Assembly (NCBI GenBank): GCA_016200895.1
Contig: JACQDX010000140.1
Location: 1 to 42,608 of the forward strand
Reading direction: 5' to 3'
Length of the DNA: 42,608 bases
Source of the DNA: Burkholderiales bacterium
GTDB lineage: Bacteria > Pseudomonadota > Gammaproteobacteria > Burkholderiales > Burkholderiaceae_D
Notes under the pieces: generated by a model
Told to the model about the DNA's origin: nothing
Seen by the model: only the letters and a program-made list of their open reading frames with translations
Database searches by the model: none
Shown here: piece by piece, positions 8,595 through 16,838 of the stretch
Numbering within the stretch: the stretch's first letter is position 1
Layout: each line of letters begins with the position of its first letter
Position numbers and translations under genes: made by a program

Positions 8595-9237
8595 TCTATT
8601 TCCTTTGCGCACGTTGCAAATTTTTTAATCGCTACGTACAATTTTTCTGCTGTCTCTTCGTCATGTATGTGTTACTGCAAAATGAGATTGCCGGGGCTTC
8701 TCAACTTCTCGTTTTTGCCTTGATGAGCAGGGTATATGTGTACCCGTTTCATATTTGCCAGACCTGCATTGTTACTGATTGATACTGGAACATTTTTTTA
8801 AATATGACCTGTTTAAGATCAAATTTGATGCTGCAAAGCAGAAATTTTTTGTCTGCTTTATACTTGTTTTCTTACTTAAGCATTTATTCCATGTCAACTC
8901 GCTCTACCAGCTTGTCATGAGGCTTTAACCATACCGCGTTATAAATAAGTAAAAAGTAATATCAGTAAAGATGCAGCATTGTATTTGCACATGTATCACT
9001 GATGATAGATTCCAAATTTTGTTAATTTGAAAACGACTCATGAAAGAGTCAGCTAAATAAGAAAAACGACTTCAGAAAAATTGCAGCCAGTTGAGCTGGT
9101 TTTTCATAGGTCAGAGCTAATCCAGCTTCACCCAAATCCCTGAAACACCGTAGGGCTGTTTAAAAAACTTTATTTACAAACATTCGTGAATGTATATAAT
9201 AGCACACCGCCTTTCCTTTTAGAAGAAAGAATCTCCT
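8595..9237. other. Divergent control region between TetR gene and RND operon
   Basis: A 643-bp AT-rich stretch with no credible gene. The promoter and operator for the efflux operon sit at its right end (9173-9200). The regulator's own promoter should lie near 8610-8700, but I cannot single one out. The length is more than two promoters need, and the middle (8700-9150) shows nothing I can name. Confidence 0.5.
9173..9200 (+). promoter_or_regulatory. RND operon promoter overlapped by AcrR/TtgR-type operator
   Basis: A -35 TTTACA (9173-9178) and consensus -10 TATAAT (9195-9200) are 16 nt apart. An imperfect palindrome, TACAAACATT-CG-TGAATGTATATA (9175-9198), fills the space between them. From memory it differs from the E. 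coli acrAB operator at about three of 24 positions, and also resembles the Pseudomonas TtgR operator. A repressor bound here would block RNA polymerase directly. Confidence 0.85.
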
Positions 9238-10587
9238 ATGCGCTCCCCTGCAAAACCAATAATAAATGTATTAAAGCTATCTTCGATTACTAGTCATGTG
9301 ACTCAGGCATTGCCTGCTTTGCGTATTGCTGCCATTAGCGTGCCATTGCTGGTATTGGCTGCTTGCGGTGACAAAGGTGCAGCAAATGCTGCCGGCCCAG
9401 GCAAAATGCCACCGCCAGAAGTCAATGTAGTGACTGTGCAGACCCGCAACCTGGGCCTGGATTTTGAATATGCGGCACAAACCGCAGGTTCACGCGAAAC
9501 TGAAGTGCGTGCCCGTGTGGCCGGTATTTTGGAAAACCGTGTGTATGAAGAAGGTTCACGTGTCAAAGCAGGTACTGTCTTGTTTCAGATTGATCAGGGC
9601 GCGTATCGCACGCAACTGGCATCTGCAGAGGCTGCCGCAGGTGTGGCAGAGGCCAAGCTGAACCAGTCCAAGCGTGAATTTGCTCGCCTGGCACCACTGG
9701 CGGCAGAAAAAGCCATTAGCCAGAAAGAGTTTGACGATGCCAAGTCTGCACTGGAAACAGCGGAAGCCAGCCTCAAGCAAGTGCAGGCACAGGTTAATGA
9801 AGCCAAGCTCAATCTGGGTTATACCCGCGTCGTGGCACCTATTGACGGTGTGACCGGTGTTGCTGCCAAATCCAACGGCAGCCTGGTGACTGCGGCGGAC
9901 AGTTTGTTGACTACCATCGTGCAAACTGATCCTGTGTATGTCAACTTCAGCGTACCGGAAGCGGATTATCTGAAGCTAAGCAAGGATGTAGGCGCTGGTA
10001 AGATTGCCTTGCCCGGCAAGAAAACCAATAACGGCAGCCTGGCTTTTGATGTGCAGTTGAAACTGGCTGACGGCAGCATGTCTCCACTTACAGGCAAGAT
10101 GAATTTTGTCAGTGAAAAAGTGAACCCTGCTACTGGTGGTTTTGATGCGCGTGCCCAGGTGCCTAATCCTGAAGGTACTTTGCGTCCAGGCCAGTTCGTG
10201 CGCGTGATACTCAGCGGTGCTACCCGTAGCGCTGCCATTGCGATACCACAACGTGCGGTCATTGATAGCCCTATGGGCAAGATCGTGTTTACGGTTTCAC
10301 CGGACAATAAGCTGGTGCCAAAGCCGGTTGAACTGGATGGCTGGTCGCATGGTGAATGGATAGTGACCAAGGGTTTGCAAGGCGGTGACCGCGTATTGGT
10401 GGATGGTTTCATCAAGGCGCATGACCCAGGCATGACAGTGACGCCAATCGCGATCACGGCCAAGGCTGCAACGCAAGCTGCGCCAGCGGGTGCGCCGCCA
10501 AGTGCTCCTGCTGCTGAAGGCAAACCGGCTGCTGCTAGTGCATCTTCTTCAGCCCCGGCAGCCGCCAGCGCCGAGGCAAAACATTAA
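9238..10587 (+). CDS. RND efflux periplasmic adaptor (AcrA/MexA family lipoprotein)
   Basis: A 449-residue membrane fusion protein. It has an unusually long N-terminal leader ending in the lipobox LVLAAC, with C43 as the lipidated residue. After it come the split lipoyl domain (TEVRARVAGILENRVYEEGSRVKAG), an alpha-hairpin (~105-185, SAEAAAGVAEAKLNQSKREF), the second lipoyl half (YTRVVAPIDGVTG), a beta-barrel and a membrane-proximal domain. The C-terminus is an Ala/Pro-rich low-complexity tail of about 40 residues. It links the inner-membrane pump to the outer-membrane channel. It is first gene of a three-gene operon under the operator at 9175-9198; the pump gene starts 72 nt downstream. A later start near residue 27 would shorten the leader. 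Confidence 0.95.
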   Translation: MRSPAKPIINVLKLSSITSHVTQALPALRIAAISVPLLVLAACGDKGAANAAGPGKMPPPEVNVVTVQTRNLGLDFEYAAQTAGSRETEVRARVAGILENRVYEEGSRVKAGTVLFQIDQGAYRTQLASAEAAAGVAEAKLNQSKREFARLAPLAAEKAISQKEFDDAKSALETAEASLKQVQAQVNEAKLNLGYTRVVAPIDGVTGVAAKSNGSLVTAADSLLTTIVQTDPVYVNFSVPEADYLKLSKDVGAGKIALPGKKTNNGSLAFDVQLKLADGSMSPLTGKMNFVSEKVNPATGGFDARAQVPNPEGTLRPGQFVRVILSGATRSAAIAIPQRAVIDSPMGKIVFTVSPDNKLVPKPVELDGWSHGEWIVTKGLQGGDRVLVDGFIKAHDPGMTVTPIAITAKAATQAAPAGAPPSAPAAEGKPAAASASSSAPAAASAEAKH

Positions 10588-10659
10588 GCCCCTAAATTAA
10601 GCCAAAGTATCAAGCTGAAAATCCGCTGCATAACAAGCTAAGGCTATAAGGAATAATTC

Positions 10660-13600
10660 ATGTTCTCAAAATTTTTTATTAACCGGCCGATCTTCGCGAC
10701 TGTTTTATCGCTGATCATCGTGCTGGCCGGTCTGGCCGCCTTGCGCGTCCTGCCGATTTCGCGCTACCCGGAGATTTCTCCGCCGGTGGTGAACGTAACT
10801 GCTTTTTATCCCGGTGCTTCTGCCGAGGTGATAGAGCGTACTGTAGCGGCACCTATTGAAGAACAAATCAATGGTGTTGAACATATGCTGTATATGGATT
10901 CGGTCTCATCTGCCGATGGTCGTGTTTCCATCAGCGTAACGTTTGAAGTCGGCACTGACCTGGATATTGCCGCAGTTAACGTCAATAACCGGGTTCGCCA
11001 GGCTGATGCCAAGTTGCCGCAAGAAGTACGTCGTCAGGGTGTGACGGTGTCGAAGAGCTCATCCAACTTCCTGGTGGTAGCTGCGCTGTACTCGCCAGAC
11101 AATCGCTATGATGCTTTGTTTCTGTCCAACTATACGACCCAGAATGTGCTGGATGCATTGAAGCGCGTGCCAGGTACTACCAATGTGCAGATTTTTGGTG
11201 CCAAGGACTATGCGATGCGTATCTGGATGCGCCCAGACCGCATGGCACAATTGGGCGTCACGGTGGGTGATATCTCAAGCGCGATTACCGAGCAAAATGC
11301 GCAGTATGCAGCCGGTAAGGTTGGTGCACCACCGAATAATACAGAAGAATTGACGATGACAGTCACGGCCAAGGGCCGTTTACTGGAACCGTCTGAATTT
11401 GCCAATATCATTGTCAAGTCAGCCAAAGGTGGTTCTGCCATTCGTGTCAGTGATGTTGCGAGAGTAGAGTTGGGTTCCAAGGATTACAACTTGTATGGCC
11501 GCGTTAATGGCCATCCATCGGCCAATATTGGTGTGTTCTTGCAGACTGGCGCGAATGCGCTGGAAACCCGTAAGGCCGTAGAGCAAACGCTGAAAGACCT
11601 GAAGGCCAAATTCCCTCAAGGTATGGAATATGCCACGCCGTATGACACTACACCTTTCGTGACGGAATCCATCGCTGAAGTGTTGAAAACCCTGGGTGAA
11701 GCGATGGTGCTGGTATTCATCGTGGTATATCTGTTCTTGCAAAGCTGGCGCGCAACCATCATCCCTACACTGGCGGTGCCGGTATCACTGATTGGCACCA
11801 TGGCTGGTCTGCATTTGCTGGGCTACAGCATCAACACATTGACACTGTTTGGTATGGTGCTGGCTATTGGTATTGTGGTTGATGATGCGATTGTGGTACT
11901 GGAAAACGTCGAACGCCTGATCAATGAAGAAGGTATGTCACCAAAAGATGCAGCGATTGAAGCCATGCACGAAGTGACGGGCCCGGTTATCGCGATTGTA
12001 CTGGTGTTGGTCGCAGCTTTCGGCCCTATCGCTTTCCTCGGTGGTCTGGCGGGTGAGTTGTATCGTCAGTTCTCGGTAACGATTTCCATCGCTGTAGTAT
12101 TGTCCGGTATCGTTGCTTTGACATTGACACCGGCATTGTGCGCGATCTTGCTCAAGCCAGGTTCAGAAAATCATAACCGTTTCTTCACCTGGTTTAATGC
12201 AGCTTTCCTGCGTCTGACCAAGCGTTATACCGATGGCGTTACCTTCTTCATGAAGCGTGCTGTATTGGGTATTGCACTGGTGCTGGGCATGGTTGCCCTG
12301 ACTGGCCTGTTGTGGAAAAACGTTCCTGGTGGTCTGGTGCCGGATGAAGATCAGGGCTATTTCATCGGTGCTGCCATCATGCCTGATGGTGCTTCGCTCG
12401 ACCGCACAGATGCAATGGTGCGTGATGTTGAATCCATCATGAAAACCAACAAGAATATCGACACGACTTTTGCCCTGGTTGGTCTTGATTTCCTCGGCGG
12501 TGGCGGTTTGAAATCGTCTGCTGCAACTATGTTCTTCCCTCTTAAACCTTGGGAAGAGCGTCACCAGTCTGCGCAACAACTGGTGGGTGAAAGCTATATG
12601 AAAACCGGCCGTATCAAAGAAGGTTTGCCGCTGTTTTTTGCCCCGCCTGCGATTCAGGGCCTGGGCCAGACGGGTGGTTTTGAGTTCTATCTGCAAAATG
12701 CCGGTGAAGGTGGCGTCAAGCGTTTGGCTCAGATCTTGCCTTTGCTGATTGCTGAAGCCAACAAGCAACCTGAACTGGCTGGTGTGAAAACCTTGTGGCA
12801 AGCGAATTCACCACAATTGTTTGTTGACGTGGACAATGAAAAAGCGCGCTCCATGGGTGTGGCCTTGTCGGATGTATATAACACCCTGGCGGCGACCATG
12901 GGTAGTTACTACGTCAATGACTTCAACAAGAACGGCCGTATTTATACCGTGCAGTTGCAGGCAGAAGGTCAGTATCGCGCCAAGCCAGATGACATAGGCA
13001 GCATGTATGTACGCTCCAACACCGGGCAGATGATACCTGTGCGTGCATTCACGACCATCAAGTTCATTACTGGTCCTGATTCCGTGCAACGTTTCAATGC
13101 CTTGCCTGCGATCAAATTGCTGGGTGATGCCAAGCCAGGTTTCAGTTCTGGTCAGGCGATTGCTGCGATGGAAAGAGCCGCGAAAAACGTCTTGCCCGCT
13201 GATGTCGTGTACGACTGGGGTGGCGCATCCTTCCAGGAAAAACGCAGCAGTAATGCCGCTGGCCTGGCACTGGGTGCTGGTGTCCTGATGATTTTCCTGA
13301 TCCTTGCAGCACAGTATGAAAAATGGTCTCTGCCATTCTCGGTCTTGCTGGCGATGCCATTCGGTATCTTCGGTGCTTTGCTGGCAGTGTATCTACGTCA
13401 CTTCAATAATGACGTGTACTTCCAGATCGGTCTGGTGACGCTATTAGGCCTGTCGGCGAAGAATGCGATTTTGATTGTGGAATTCGCGGTCATGAAAGTG
13501 CATGAAGGTTATGCACCGGTGGCTGCGGCGCTGGAAGCGGCACGTTTGCGCTTTCGCCCGATTCTGATGACGTCGCTGGCGTTTATTTTGGGTGTGGTAC

Positions 13601-13815
13601 CACTGGCTTTCTCGCACGGCGCAGGTGCCGCAGCGCGTCAATCATTGGGCACTGGTGTATTGGGTGGTATGTTGGCAGCGACTTTCCTGGCGATCTTCTT
13701 CGTGCCTCTGTTCTTCAAGCTGATCAATGACAGACGCTTGAAAACCACTGCGCAGGATTTTGAGCACCCTGTCCATATTTTGCACAATGCACCTCAAGCA
13801 GATGTGAAGGAATAA
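10660..13815 (+). CDS. RND multidrug efflux permease (AcrB/MexB, HAE1 family)
   Basis: A 1051-residue pump, the usual length for HAE1 permeases. It opens with MFSKFFINRPIFATVLSLIIVLAGLAALRVLPISRYPEI. The proton relay is intact: D408-D409 in GIVVDDAIVVLENV, and K934 in LSAKNAILIVEF. It forms inner-membrane homotrimers that take amphiphilic drugs, bile-salt-like compounds or solvents from the periplasm and membrane and pass them to the outer-membrane channel, driven by proton influx. A good ribosome site (AAGGAA) lies 8 nt before the start. Its stop overlaps an ATG of the next gene, so synthesis of pump and channel is likely coupled. Confidence 0.97.
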   Translation: MFSKFFINRPIFATVLSLIIVLAGLAALRVLPISRYPEISPPVVNVTAFYPGASAEVIERTVAAPIEEQINGVEHMLYMDSVSSADGRVSISVTFEVGTDLDIAAVNVNNRVRQADAKLPQEVRRQGVTVSKSSSNFLVVAALYSPDNRYDALFLSNYTTQNVLDALKRVPGTTNVQIFGAKDYAMRIWMRPDRMAQLGVTVGDISSAITEQNAQYAAGKVGAPPNNTEELTMTVTAKGRLLEPSEFANIIVKSAKGGSAIRVSDVARVELGSKDYNLYGRVNGHPSANIGVFLQTGANALETRKAVEQTLKDLKAKFPQGMEYATPYDTTPFVTESIAEVLKTLGEAMVLVFIVVYLFLQSWRATIIPTLAVPVSLIGTMAGLHLLGYSINTLTLFGMVLAIGIVVDDAIVVLENVERLINEEGMSPKDAAIEAMHEVTGPVIAIVLVLVAAFGPIAFLGGLAGELYRQFSVTISIAVVLSGIVALTLTPALCAILLKPGSENHNRFFTWFNAAFLRLTKRYTDGVTFFMKRAVLGIALVLGMVALTGLLWKNVPGGLVPDEDQGYFIGAAIMPDGASLDRTDAMVRDVESIMKTNKNIDTTFALVGLDFLGGGGLKSSAATMFFPLKPWEERHQSAQQLVGESYMKTGRIKEGLPLFFAPPAIQGLGQTGGFEFYLQNAGEGGVKRLAQILPLLIAEANKQPELAGVKTLWQANSPQLFVDVDNEKARSMGVALSDVYNTLAATMGSYYVNDFNKNGRIYTVQLQAEGQYRAKPDDIGSMYVRSNTGQMIPVRAFTTIKFITGPDSVQRFNALPAIKLLGDAKPGFSSGQAIAAMERAAKNVLPADVVYDWGGASFQEKRSSNAAGLALGAGVLMIFLILAAQYEKWSLPFSVLLAMPFGIFGALLAVYLRHFNNDVYFQIGLVTLLGLSAKNAILIVEFAVMKVHEGYAPVAAALEAARLRFRPILMTSLAFILGVVPLAFSHGAGAAARQSLGTGVLGGMLAATFLAIFFVPLFFKLINDRRLKTTAQDFEHPVHILHNAPQADVKE

Positions 13816-13817
13816 TG

Positions 13818-15260
13818 ATGTCTGGTACAAAATTCATATTAACAACGCTGGTCGCCAGCATGGTGCTGGCAGGCTGTGCCTCAGTAGGACCGGATTACCA
13901 GCGCCCGGCGCTGGAAACACCGGCTAGCCTGGGTGTAGTGGCGACGCAAAATAAACAGGTGGCAGTGGACTATGCAGCCTGGTGGAAAAGTTTTCAGGAC
14001 CCGGTATTAGATAGCCTGCTGGATGAAGCCGCAAGAAATAATCAGGATCTGATCCTCGCTGCTGCCCGTATTGAAGAAGCACGTGCCGTTGCGGTTGGTG
14101 CCAATTCAAATCGCTATCCCAGTGTGGATGCCAATCTGGGGGCTACCCGTACCCGCACCAGCGAAAACGCTGGCAAGCTGGGTACTGGTGTCAGCCCGTA
14201 TGGCAAAGACTTTCAACTGAGTTTGACTGCATCTTATGAGGTTGATTTCTGGGGCAAGCTGGCGCGTGCGGATGAAGCAGCCCGTGCCCGTTTGCTAGCG
14301 CAAGAGGCCAGTCGTGGCCTGGTGCAAAGCAGCCTGTATGCGAATGTTGCACAAAGCTATTTCGCTATGCGTGCGGCGGATGCACAACTGGCCCTGGCCG
14401 ATTCGACCCTGAAAACCCGCCAGGAAAACCTGCGTTTGCAACAGCGCCGCTTTACAGCGGGTGCGACCAGTGAACTTGATTTGCATGTGGCTGAATCTGA
14501 AGCTGCTGCAGCAGAAATCAGTTTTGCTCAGGCTAAACAATCTTTGTCGAATATAGAATCGACACTGGCAGTCTTGCTGGGCCGTTCTGCCAGCGCTATC
14601 GCACAACCTGTGATTGCGCGTGGTAATGAGATCGGCAGCCTGCATCAGCAACTGATCATGCCAGCAGACCTGCCATCTGATTTGCTGAACCGTCGTCCGG
14701 ATATCTTGTCGGCAGAGCAGGCGCTGGTGGCTGCCAATGCAGACATCGGCCAGGCCAAGTCGCAATATTTCCCTAGCGTTAAATTGACGACGACTGCTGG
14801 CTATGAATCCCGCGTGTTTCAGGATTTGCTAAATCCTGCTTCGCTGTTATGGAACCTGGGCAGCAGCCTGGCGCAACCGGTATTTCGTGCCGGTGCAATT
14901 GCTGCGGTAGTGCAAGGCGCTGAAGCCCGCAAGAACCAGGCGCTGGCGCAATATGTGCAGGCAGTGCAGGGTGCTTTCCGTGATGTGCATGATGCGCTGA
15001 ACAATACTGCTGCCAATGAGCAAGTCAATGCAGCTTCCGAGCGCAGGGTCACTGCCTTGAAAGATTCATTGCGTCTGGCAGATTTGCGCTACAAGAACGG
15101 CTATAGCAGCTACCTGGAAGTCTTGAATGCGCAACGCGATTTGTTCCAGGCGCAAGCCAGCCTGATCGACAGCAAGCGTGCGCAATTGTCGTCTGTGGTC
15201 AATATTTACAAGGCTGTAGGTGGTGGTTGGAGCAAGCCTGACACTTTGGCTAGTAAGTAA
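13818..15260 (+). CDS. RND outer-membrane channel lipoprotein (OprM/NodT family)
   Basis: A 480-residue TolC-fold channel. Its signal peptide ends in the lipobox VLAGC with C20 lipidated, then the family signature CASVGPDYQRPALETP. Two repeated outer-membrane efflux domains follow (~65-260 and ~280-470); the DLLNRRPDILSAEQALVAANADIGQAKSQYFPS segment is characteristic. It provides the exit duct of the tripartite pump. Two tandem ATGs exist at 13815 and 13818; AAGGA at 13807-13811 gives better spacing for the second. A strong terminator follows, closing the operon. Confidence 0.95.
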   Translation: MSGTKFILTTLVASMVLAGCASVGPDYQRPALETPASLGVVATQNKQVAVDYAAWWKSFQDPVLDSLLDEAARNNQDLILAAARIEEARAVAVGANSNRYPSVDANLGATRTRTSENAGKLGTGVSPYGKDFQLSLTASYEVDFWGKLARADEAARARLLAQEASRGLVQSSLYANVAQSYFAMRAADAQLALADSTLKTRQENLRLQQRRFTAGATSELDLHVAESEAAAAEISFAQAKQSLSNIESTLAVLLGRSASAIAQPVIARGNEIGSLHQQLIMPADLPSDLLNRRPDILSAEQALVAANADIGQAKSQYFPSVKLTTTAGYESRVFQDLLNPASLLWNLGSSLAQPVFRAGAIAAVVQGAEARKNQALAQYVQAVQGAFRDVHDALNNTAANEQVNAASERRVTALKDSLRLADLRYKNGYSSYLEVLNAQRDLFQAQASLIDSKRAQLSSVVNIYKAVGGGWSKPDTLASK

Positions 15261-15277
15261 GATAGGCTTTGCAGTGT

Positions 15278-15309
15278 AAAAAACGGCCCTTTGACAGGGC
15301 CGTTTTTTT
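15278..15309. terminator. Rho-independent terminator closing the RND operon
   Basis: A 13-bp stem AAAAAACGGCCCT/AGGGCCGTTTTTT (15278-15290 with 15296-15308), loop TTGAC, followed by a T run. The A run on the left lets it also serve the convergent sco gene on the minus strand. Confidence 0.92.
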
Positions 15310-15321
15310 ATGGATGAAGAT

Positions 15322-15954
15322 TTAGTGTTTGGAGTCCGTATCAAGGGTTTTGAGTGATGATTTTATTTTCTGCAAAAATTCATCATCAACTGTACCCAGC
15401 GTGCCACTACGGGCGAGAATGCGACCATTTTTATCTAATAAAATCAGAGCGCTGGTGTGGTTAAATTCGCCGCTCTCCATTTGCCTGTACTGAATATTTA
15501 ATACTGCAGCTAATTGCCGTACTGATTTTTCGTTAGTGCGGGCCAGCATCCAGTGCAGCTTGTCCAATTCCCTGGCTTTGGCGATTGATTGTAAAGTGGC
15601 GACATCGTCCCTGGCTGGGTCGAGTGTCACCAGCAGGATGGATAAATGGGATTTTTCTTGCTCATCCAGTTTTTTCTCCAGCATCCTTATGGTGTCTATC
15701 AGCATAGGGCAAACATATTCACATGAGTTATAGAACATGCTGACGATCACAATATGTCCAGCCTGGTTCGCCAGCTTGAACTTGTTGGCTTGTTGATTTT
15801 CTAGTGTAATCGCTAATTGGTAAACCGAATCACCCGGAAAAGTTTGTACTTGCTTTGTGGTTCTTGCTGGCTCGACAGCACCTGCATAGCTAGCTAGCGT
15901 AGACAGGAAGAGGGTGACAGCAATTACCTTGCATGCGTTCAATACTGATTTCAT
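15322..15954 (-). CDS. SCO1/SenC/PrrC family copper chaperone
   Basis: A 210-residue thioredoxin-fold protein with an N-terminal signal peptide (cleavage probably after ASYAGA, near 26). The copper site is complete: C78 and C82 in YNSCEYVCP and H166 in FNHTS. Sco proteins carry copper or reduce cysteine ligands for Cu-enzymes, classically the CuA site of cytochrome oxidase. Here the gene overlaps the nirV-like gene by 4 nt, downstream of nirK. The likeliest client is therefore the copper nitrite reductase. That role is inferred from context. Confidence 0.9.
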   Translation of the reverse strand: MKSVLNACKVIAVTLFLSTLASYAGAVEPARTTKQVQTFPGDSVYQLAITLENQQANKFKLANQAGHIVIVSMFYNSCEYVCPMLIDTIRMLEKKLDEQEKSHLSILLVTLDPARDDVATLQSIAKARELDKLHWMLARTNEKSVRQLAAVLNIQYRQMESGEFNHTSALILLDKNGRILARSGTLGTVDDEFLQKIKSSLKTLDTDSKH

Positions 15955-16799
15955 TTTCTTTCTCCATTGAGATCACGAGCGCAGCGAAATCCCAGATTGT
16001 CGGTAGTGCTTGCACCCGTCAACGATGACAGCAGGGCTACCCGCATCAAGATCGCATAGTTTTCTTTGTTTTGCAGACTGATAGCTCCGGCGCCACAGAA
16101 TTGCAACTTGTCCGGATCACCCTGAGTACGGCTGTCAGCACTGATCAGCAAGGCATTGAAGTCGCTGACCCATTCCCATATCACGCCATGCATATCTTTG
16201 ATGCCATAATAATTGGGTGCGTGACTGATGTTGGTTGACGACTGATCCGACGATGCTGAATACCAGGAAAGTATGCGTGCCAACCAGGCCGGGTCGCTGC
16301 GGGCATCGGCATGTTGTCCATCTGCTGCAGCGACCAGCTCCCATTCATACCATGCAGGTAATCGCGCATTTTCAGTTTCGCAATAGGCCTGGGCTGCATG
16401 CCAGCTGACACTGGTGACTGCCCGCGTCAATTTTTGTGCATCACCGGTTTCACTTGGTGACGCCCATGTATGCAAGTAACTGGCATCAGCAAAAATAGAC
16501 GGAACTCTATCTCTTTGCCATTCTGGATGTGTTTGCAGAAATTGCTGGTATTCGCCATTCGTCACCGGACTGATGCGCATAGAAAAGGGTTTGACCTTTG
16601 CCTTGTCTTTAAGGTCTGGCCCTGACAATACGCTGGCGAACTGATTGCCGGGAATAGCGACATAATTGGTGGCAGAATCAGTGACAGAATCGATAGTAGA
16701 ATCAGCTGCATTGGTGACAGCTGAGAAGAGCAAAAAAACTGTACTCAACAAAACCTGTCCGAAAGTTGATTTGCTATTGCAGCTGCTCCAATTCGCCAT
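15951..16799 (-). CDS. nirV: NirV-like protein (formylglycine-generating-enzyme fold)
   Basis: A 282-residue exported protein with a hydrophobic N-terminal segment (~14-31) and an FGE-sulfatase domain: MRISPVTNGEYQQFLQTHP, TSVSWHAAQAYCETENARLPAWYEWE, GVIWEWVSDF and a final GFRCARD. FGE-fold proteins next to nirK are called NirV in denitrifiers. Their function is unsettled. The RGGSW segment common in catalytic FGEs is replaced by CGAGA around residue 226, so sulfatase-activating activity is doubtful. The gene sits 39 nt after nirK and overlaps sco. The symbol rests on fold plus position. Confidence 0.8.
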   Translation of the reverse strand: MANWSSCNSKSTFGQVLLSTVFLLFSAVTNAADSTIDSVTDSATNYVAIPGNQFASVLSGPDLKDKAKVKPFSMRISPVTNGEYQQFLQTHPEWQRDRVPSIFADASYLHTWASPSETGDAQKLTRAVTSVSWHAAQAYCETENARLPAWYEWELVAAADGQHADARSDPAWLARILSWYSASSDQSSTNISHAPNYYGIKDMHGVIWEWVSDFNALLISADSRTQGDPDKLQFCGAGAISLQNKENYAILMRVALLSSLTGASTTDNLGFRCARDLNGERK

Positions 16800-16838
16800 A
16801 AATTTATCGCTATCCGATTGATTGTATCGATGATGTGA

